Below the pieces are notes generated by a model. The model saw nothing but the letters and a program-made list of their open reading frames with translations. It had not been told where the DNA came from and searched no databases. A DNA stretch of 64,000 nt from Streptomyces griseoruber. GTDB lineage: Bacteria > Actinomycetota > Actinomycetes > Streptomycetales > Streptomycetaceae. A program made the position numbers and the translations under genes. Shown in pieces: positions 61,042 to 64,000 of the stretch; positions within the stretch are counted from its first letter, which is position 1; every line of letters starts with the position of its first letter. The stretch covers positions 186,001-250,000 of the forward strand of contig NZ_KQ948770.1 of the NCBI RefSeq assembly GCF_001514205.1, given 5' to 3'.

Positions 61042-61818
61042 GTGAGCGGAGCCACGGGCGCCGGTACGTCTGCCGGCACGGACAAGAACGGCGGCGGTCG
61101 TGGCTCCGCCGCGCCGGAGGGGGACGCGCGCACGACCGGCGCGCGGGGTGCGGAGGGACGTGAGCAGGACACGCACACGACCCAGCTGAAGGCGATCAAG
61201 CCGGCCGCCGCCGACGCCCCCTCCTCCTCGCCCGACACGCAAGGATCGCAGGGATCCCAGGGGGGAACCGTGACGGACACCCGAGGTCCGCAGGCCCAGC
61301 AGCCGGCCTCACCGCTGCCCGGCGACCGGCAGGCCCAGCAGCCTGCCGCGGCGCCGTACCACCCGCCGCAGGCCTACCCGACCCAGGCGACGCCGCCGGG
61401 CACGGTACGACGTCCGCGCACCGGCGCCGGCGCGCGCACCGTGCCGCGGGTGCGCAAGGCGCGGCTGCGGGTCGCCAAGGTCGACCCGTGGTCGGTGATG
61501 AAGGTCAGCTTCCTGCTGTCGATCGCGCTGGGCATCTGCACGATCGTCGCGGCGGCGGTGCTGTGGATGGTCATGGACGCGATGGGCGTCTTCTCGACGG
61601 TCGGCGGCACCATCTCCGAGGCCACCGGTTCCAACGAGTCCAACGGCTTCGACCTGCAGTCCTTCCTGTCCCTCCCCCACGTCCTGACGTTCACGGCGAT
61701 CATCGCGGTCATCGATGTCGTCCTGGCGACGGCCCTCGCGACGCTCGGCGCGTTCATCTACAACATCTCCGCCGGCTTCGTCGGCGGAGTGGAGCTGACG
61801 CTCGCCGAGGACGAGTGA
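61042..61818 (+). CDS. DUF3566 membrane protein (Rv0007-like)
   Basis: 258 aa. Long Gly/Ala/Gln/Pro-rich cytoplasmic part (about 140 residues), then the DUF3566 domain with two helices (about 155-178 and 215-245) separated by an outer loop. Location directly after gyrA equals mycobacterial Rv0007, whose neighbour is CwsA; a role at the cell pole or division site is possible but unproven. GTG start 19 bases after the gyrA stop, so one operon with gyrase. Ends with a terminator. Confidence 0.85.
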   Translation: MSGATGAGTSAGTDKNGGGRGSAAPEGDARTTGARGAEGREQDTHTTQLKAIKPAAADAPSSSPDTQGSQGSQGGTVTDTRGPQAQQPASPLPGDRQAQQPAAAPYHPPQAYPTQATPPGTVRRPRTGAGARTVPRVRKARLRVAKVDPWSVMKVSFLLSIALGICTIVAAAVLWMVMDAMGVFSTVGGTISEATGSNESNGFDLQSFLSLPHVLTFTAIIAVIDVVLATALATLGAFIYNISAGFVGGVELTLAEDE

Positions 61819-61836
61819 ACTCCTGCTGAACCGGTC

Positions 61837-61875
61837 GTGGGCGGTCCCCCGACAACCGATTTTGGGACTGCCCAC
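61837..61875 (+). terminator. Hairpin terminator of the gyrase operon
   Basis: 12-base stem GTGGGCGGTCCC / GGGACTGCCCAC with one G-U pair, 15-base loop. Confidence 0.75.
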
Positions 61876-61930
61876 GTCGTGCGCTAATCTTCAGGAGTCA
61901 GCGCGCGGGACACACACCGCAGAGCGCGGC

Positions 61931-62007
61931 GGGGCTATAGCTCAGTTGGTTAGAGCGCATCCCTGATAAGGATGAGGCCACAGGTTCAAATCCTGTTAGC
62001 CCCACCA
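61931..62007 (+). tRNA. tRNA-Ile (anticodon GAT)
   Basis: Full cloverleaf: acceptor GGGGCTA / TAGCCCC, D-loop AGTTGGTTAG, anticodon loop CTGATAA with GAT at 61965-61967, T-arm GGTTCAAATCC, discriminator A and encoded CCA. In other actinomycetes a tRNA-Ala gene follows; here an integrated element does. The gene lies downstream of gyrA and DUF3566. Confidence 0.98.
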
Positions 62008-62013
62008 GCCAGA

Positions 62014-62045
62014 AGACCCCCGGATCATCGATCCGGGGGTCTTTT
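62014..62045 (+). terminator. tRNA-Ile terminator and integrase terminator
   Basis: 12-bp perfect stem GACCCCCGGATC / GATCCGGGGGTC, 3-base loop, then TTTT. It serves the tRNA and overlaps the end of the integrase frame on the other strand. Confidence 0.88.
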
Positions 62046-62942
62046 GACACCCATGGTTGACACCAACGAGGGTGACCAGTGGCGAACGGCTGCGGTCAGC
62101 CGATGAGCGACGTGTGTGTACACGTCCAAGGTCATGCTGATCTGGCTGTGGCGGAGGACCGCCTGAGCGACCTTGGGACGCACCTTCAGGAAGGCCAGGA
62201 GCGTCCCGCAGGTGTGCCGGGCGAGCCGGACCGTGATGCGGCGGACGCCGGCCCGCTTCACGAGGCGGTCGAAGGACCGGGAGAAGCCGGTGGGGTCGAT
62301 CATGCCGCCGTGCTCGGAGGAGAAGATCAGGTCATGGCCTTCTGGCTGAGACCAGTGCTGACCGGCGATCTTCTGCTCCAGCTCCTGGAGCTCCCGGCGC
62401 TCCTCCAGGACGCGGGCGCAGAACTCTGGTATCGGCAGCACGGCCTGTGAGGACTCCGTCTTGAGGTCCTTGAGGACCAGGCCCAGGACCTCACTTCGGC
62501 GGAGGCCGAGGACGAGCACCGGGACGCAGGCCGCGTAGAGGCGGTGCGCGCGGGTCGAGCGGAGGAACGTGATCGCTTCCCGTGCGCTCCACGCCGTGCC
62601 CTTGTCCTTGTTGACCTTGGGCATGTCGACCAGGAGCGCGACATTGCGCGTGAGCAGCTCTTCGCGCATGGCCCGGTTGAGGGCGTTCCGGAGGACCCGC
62701 AGCACCTCGAAGCGGGTGGCCGCGCCTACCTCCTCCCGCCTCAGCGTGGCCATGAGGGCGCGGAGCTGCGCGGGCGTCAGCTTGGTGGTGAGCGGCTTCT
62801 CGTTCGTCTCGTCCCACGTGGCGCCGTAGACGGTCTTGCGGACGCGGTTGCCGTCGGTGTCGGTGACGTACGCGCGGCCCATGTAGCGGCCGTCCTTGCG
62901 CTTGGTGATGGTTCCCCCGCCGTTGGGGCGTCTCTTCGCCAT
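62025..62942 (-). CDS. Tyrosine-recombinase integrase, shortened
   Basis: 305 aa. N-terminal arm-binding part (R-P-N-G-G-G-T-I-T-K-R-K-D-G-R) as in AICE/plasmid integrases, and the C-terminal catalytic domain with the first arginine (G-L-R-R-S-E-V-L-G-L), R-H-T-C-G-T-L-L and L-R-H-S-Q-I-S-M-T-L-D-V-Y-T-H (H and nucleophile tyrosine). The usual first histidine of the H-x-x-R box is arginine. About 60 residues of the core-binding domain seem missing after D-E-T-N-E-K, compared with the usual length of about 370-400 aa. Its ATG overlaps the previous stop (TGATG). It faces the 3' end of tRNA-Ile, the likely attachment site. May be inactive. Confidence 0.8.
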   Translation of the reverse strand: MAKRRPNGGGTITKRKDGRYMGRAYVTDTDGNRVRKTVYGATWDETNEKPLTTKLTPAQLRALMATLRREEVGAATRFEVLRVLRNALNRAMREELLTRNVALLVDMPKVNKDKGTAWSAREAITFLRSTRAHRLYAACVPVLVLGLRRSEVLGLVLKDLKTESSQAVLPIPEFCARVLEERRELQELEQKIAGQHWSQPEGHDLIFSSEHGGMIDPTGFSRSFDRLVKRAGVRRITVRLARHTCGTLLAFLKVRPKVAQAVLRHSQISMTLDVYTHVAHRLTAAVRHWSPSLVSTMGVKRPPDR

Positions 62943-63390
62943 CAGGCGGCCTCTCCCATCTGGTGGCGAACGAAGTCGCATACCGCGTCGTCCGGGATAC
63001 GTCGGCAGCCGTCGACCTTGATGGAGACCAGGCGGCGGGTGCGGATGAGGTCATAGACCTTGGTGCGGCCGACCTTGAGCCGGGTCATGACCTCCGGGAC
63101 GGTGAGCAGTTCAGGGACGGCGGTGGTGGCTTGGGTGGTCGTGGGCTGCGCGTCGCTGTGGAGGCTGGCGGAGAGCCAGGCTTCGGCGTCGGAGAGGCCG
63201 GTGCCGGCGAAGGCCCAGTGGGCGAGGACGTACGTCGTTTCGGGCGTGGTGGCTCCTGTCTGGGCGCGTTGCCATTCGGCGCGGGCGGTGCGGAGGGCGC
63301 CGAGGGTGGTGGAGTAGCGGCGGGACTTGGTGGAGAGGTGGCCGTATCGGTGACGGACGACGGAGGCACGGGCACGGCCCCCAAGGTCGA
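62942..63390 (-). pseudogene. Truncated RepSA-type C-terminus fused to excisionase (Xis)
   Basis: Two parts in one frame. First, Y-G-H-L-S-T-K-S-R-R-Y-S-T-T-L-G-A-L-R-x-A-R, a signature of the C-terminal end of plasmid/AICE replication initiators (RepSA type), continuing to H-W-A-F-A-G-T-G. Then L-L-T-V-P-E-V-M-T-R-L-K-V-G-R-T-K-V-Y, an excisionase-type MerR-like HTH. The N-terminal bulk of Rep is absent: upstream the frame has no such similarity. The boundaries are approximate. Stop overlaps the integrase ATG, the usual rep-xis-int order. Confidence 0.65.
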
Positions 63391-63430
63391 GCACCAGGAC
63401 CAGGACGCCGAAGGTGGCCGCGGACTCGGC

Positions 63431-63811
63431 ATGGTCAGCACGATCGCCCATCGGGTCGTCGTCCACGACAGCGCGGCCGGCCACACGGTCACCGCGGAGC
63501 TCTGGACACAGGACCTGGACAGGCGGCAGGCGCCGGCACTCTTCGGGTCCTACGACGGGTGCGGTGCTGTGGAGGGGCGCGAGCCCTGGACCGTGTTCGT
63601 CATCCACGCCAGCACGCGCATCAGGTGGACGGTGCAACCGGTGCTCTTCCTGCCGCTCGCACACCGTCAAGGCGGCGAACTCCCCCTGTCCACCGGTTTC
63701 AGGTCAGGGGCGGACCGTGACGTAATCACCAAAGCGTGGCTGAGGTCCGTGCGGGGTTGCTGGAGACACCCTTGGCGGGCATTTGTTCGGCGCACCCGCC
63801 ATCGTGGCTGA
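63431..63811 (+). CDS. Hypothetical protein, 126 aa
   Basis: Strong G/C third positions over about the first 90 codons (V-V-V-H-D-S-A-A-G-H-T-V-T-A-E-L-W-T-Q-D; W-T-V-F-V-I-H-A-S-T), which look coding, but codon bias weakens toward the end. No known domain recognised; no membrane segment. The start is uncertain; the frame runs back through the Rep remnant. It could be a truncated gene of the element, or cargo. Confidence 0.45.
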   Translation: MVSTIAHRVVVHDSAAGHTVTAELWTQDLDRRQAPALFGSYDGCGAVEGREPWTVFVIHASTRIRWTVQPVLFLPLAHRQGGELPLSTGFRSGADRDVITKAWLRSVRGCWRHPWRAFVRRTRHRG

Positions 63812-64000
63812 CTTTCGACGGTCAGGTCAGAACTGCCCAATTGACGGCGAGAGGCCGAAAGCCACAGAGAAGACCGGAAATTTGAACCTATTCGCCCCAT
63901 GTGATCCCATCGCCGAGCCGTGGAGCACTCGAGCGCTTCACGAACCGTGAATGGCGAACCGTCAGGCCAGAAACGCACTGGTAGAGCTACTTATCGGCTG
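63812..64000. other. Right end, no gene recognised
   Basis: A stretch lower in G+C than the rest of the window. It contains a 15-base inverted repeat TTCACGAACCGTGAA (63937-63951) that could be an operator. A minus-strand frame of about 100 codons crosses here, but shows poor codon bias. Confidence 0.35.

Noticed and set aside
56268..61280. Minus-strand frame of about 1670 codons opposite gyrB/gyrA
   Set aside because: Shadow of the gyrase genes; no recognisable protein, biased low-complexity translation.
63667..63978. Minus-strand frame of 103 codons at the right end
   Set aside because: Overlaps a more coding-like plus-strand frame and has poor third-position bias.
1..64000. CRISPR array, prophage structural genes, biosynthetic cluster or rRNA operon
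   Set aside because: No repeat-spacer pattern, no capsid or tail genes, no synthase modules and no rRNA sequence seen in the window.

Overview
The window is a stretch of linear Streptomyces-type chromosome around the replication origin. Evidence: about 70% G+C or more, frequent GTG starts, the actinobacterial order rpmH-dnaA-oriC-dnaN-gnd-recF-DUF721-gyrB-gyrA, Streptomyces-type DnaA boxes (TTGTCCACA and variants), and many copies of the Streptomyces parS palindrome GTTTCACGTGAAAC. Family and species-level names come from remembered family knowledge; no database search was possible.

Layout. 0-13 kb is mostly accessory or house-cleaning genes: cupin, four-helix holin-like membrane protein, low-molecular-weight tyrosine phosphatase coupled to a cystathionine-lyase-type PLP enzyme, LysR regulator, NUDIX hydrolase, a flavohaemoglobin-like protein with a long disordered N-terminus, HAD hydrolase, two GNATs, a broken HbpS/GlcG-like gene, a divergent MFS/MarR pair, a serine hydrolase and a DHFR-like protein. 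13-19 kb holds dnaB, a MATE exporter and the rpsF-ssb-rpsR-rplI operon. 19-30 kb is cell-envelope and metabolism: a FemX-type peptidyl transferase with an alanine-racemase-like partner, a GT87 mannosyltransferase-type protein, a bifunctional penicillin-binding protein, a PadR regulator with ino1, and an MFS protein. 30-46 kb follows the order also seen at the mycobacterial origin: CCA-adding enzyme, DUF6049 exported protein, MurJ, pseudokinase, SigM, anti-sigma factor, trxB-trxA, parB-parA, rsmG, jag, yidC, yidD, rnpA, rpmH. 49-61.9 kb is dnaA, oriC, dnaN, gnd, recF, dciA-type gene, gyrB, gyrA and a DUF3566 membrane protein. tRNA-Ile follows, and directly at its 3' end lies an integrated-element remnant (integrase, Rep-Xis fusion, unknown gene) to the end of the window.

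How it works together. DnaA binds oriC to open it, and the DUF721/DciA-type protein and DnaB (38 kb away) would supply the helicase; DnaN, RecF, gyrase and SSB are the supporting replication set. ParB loads on the parS cluster, and ParA moves the origin. All 12 perfect parS copies lie on the dnaB side of dnaA and none from 45.1 kb to the right end. RnpA, YidC, YidD and Jag link RNA maturation with membrane insertion. MurJ, its pseudokinase, FemX and the PBP serve peptidoglycan synthesis. TrxB/TrxA sit behind an exact SigR-type promoter (GGGAAT-N18-GTT).

Most striking observations: parS sites nested in perfect 32-40 bp palindromes that look like transcription terminators; parS and DnaA boxes embedded inside parA coding sequence; DnaA boxes upstream of dnaB and gyrB; and a decayed integrative element at tRNA-Ile with a shortened integrase and a Rep C-terminus fused to Xis. 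I found no clearly new multi-gene system; the novelty here is in DNA-level signals and remnants.
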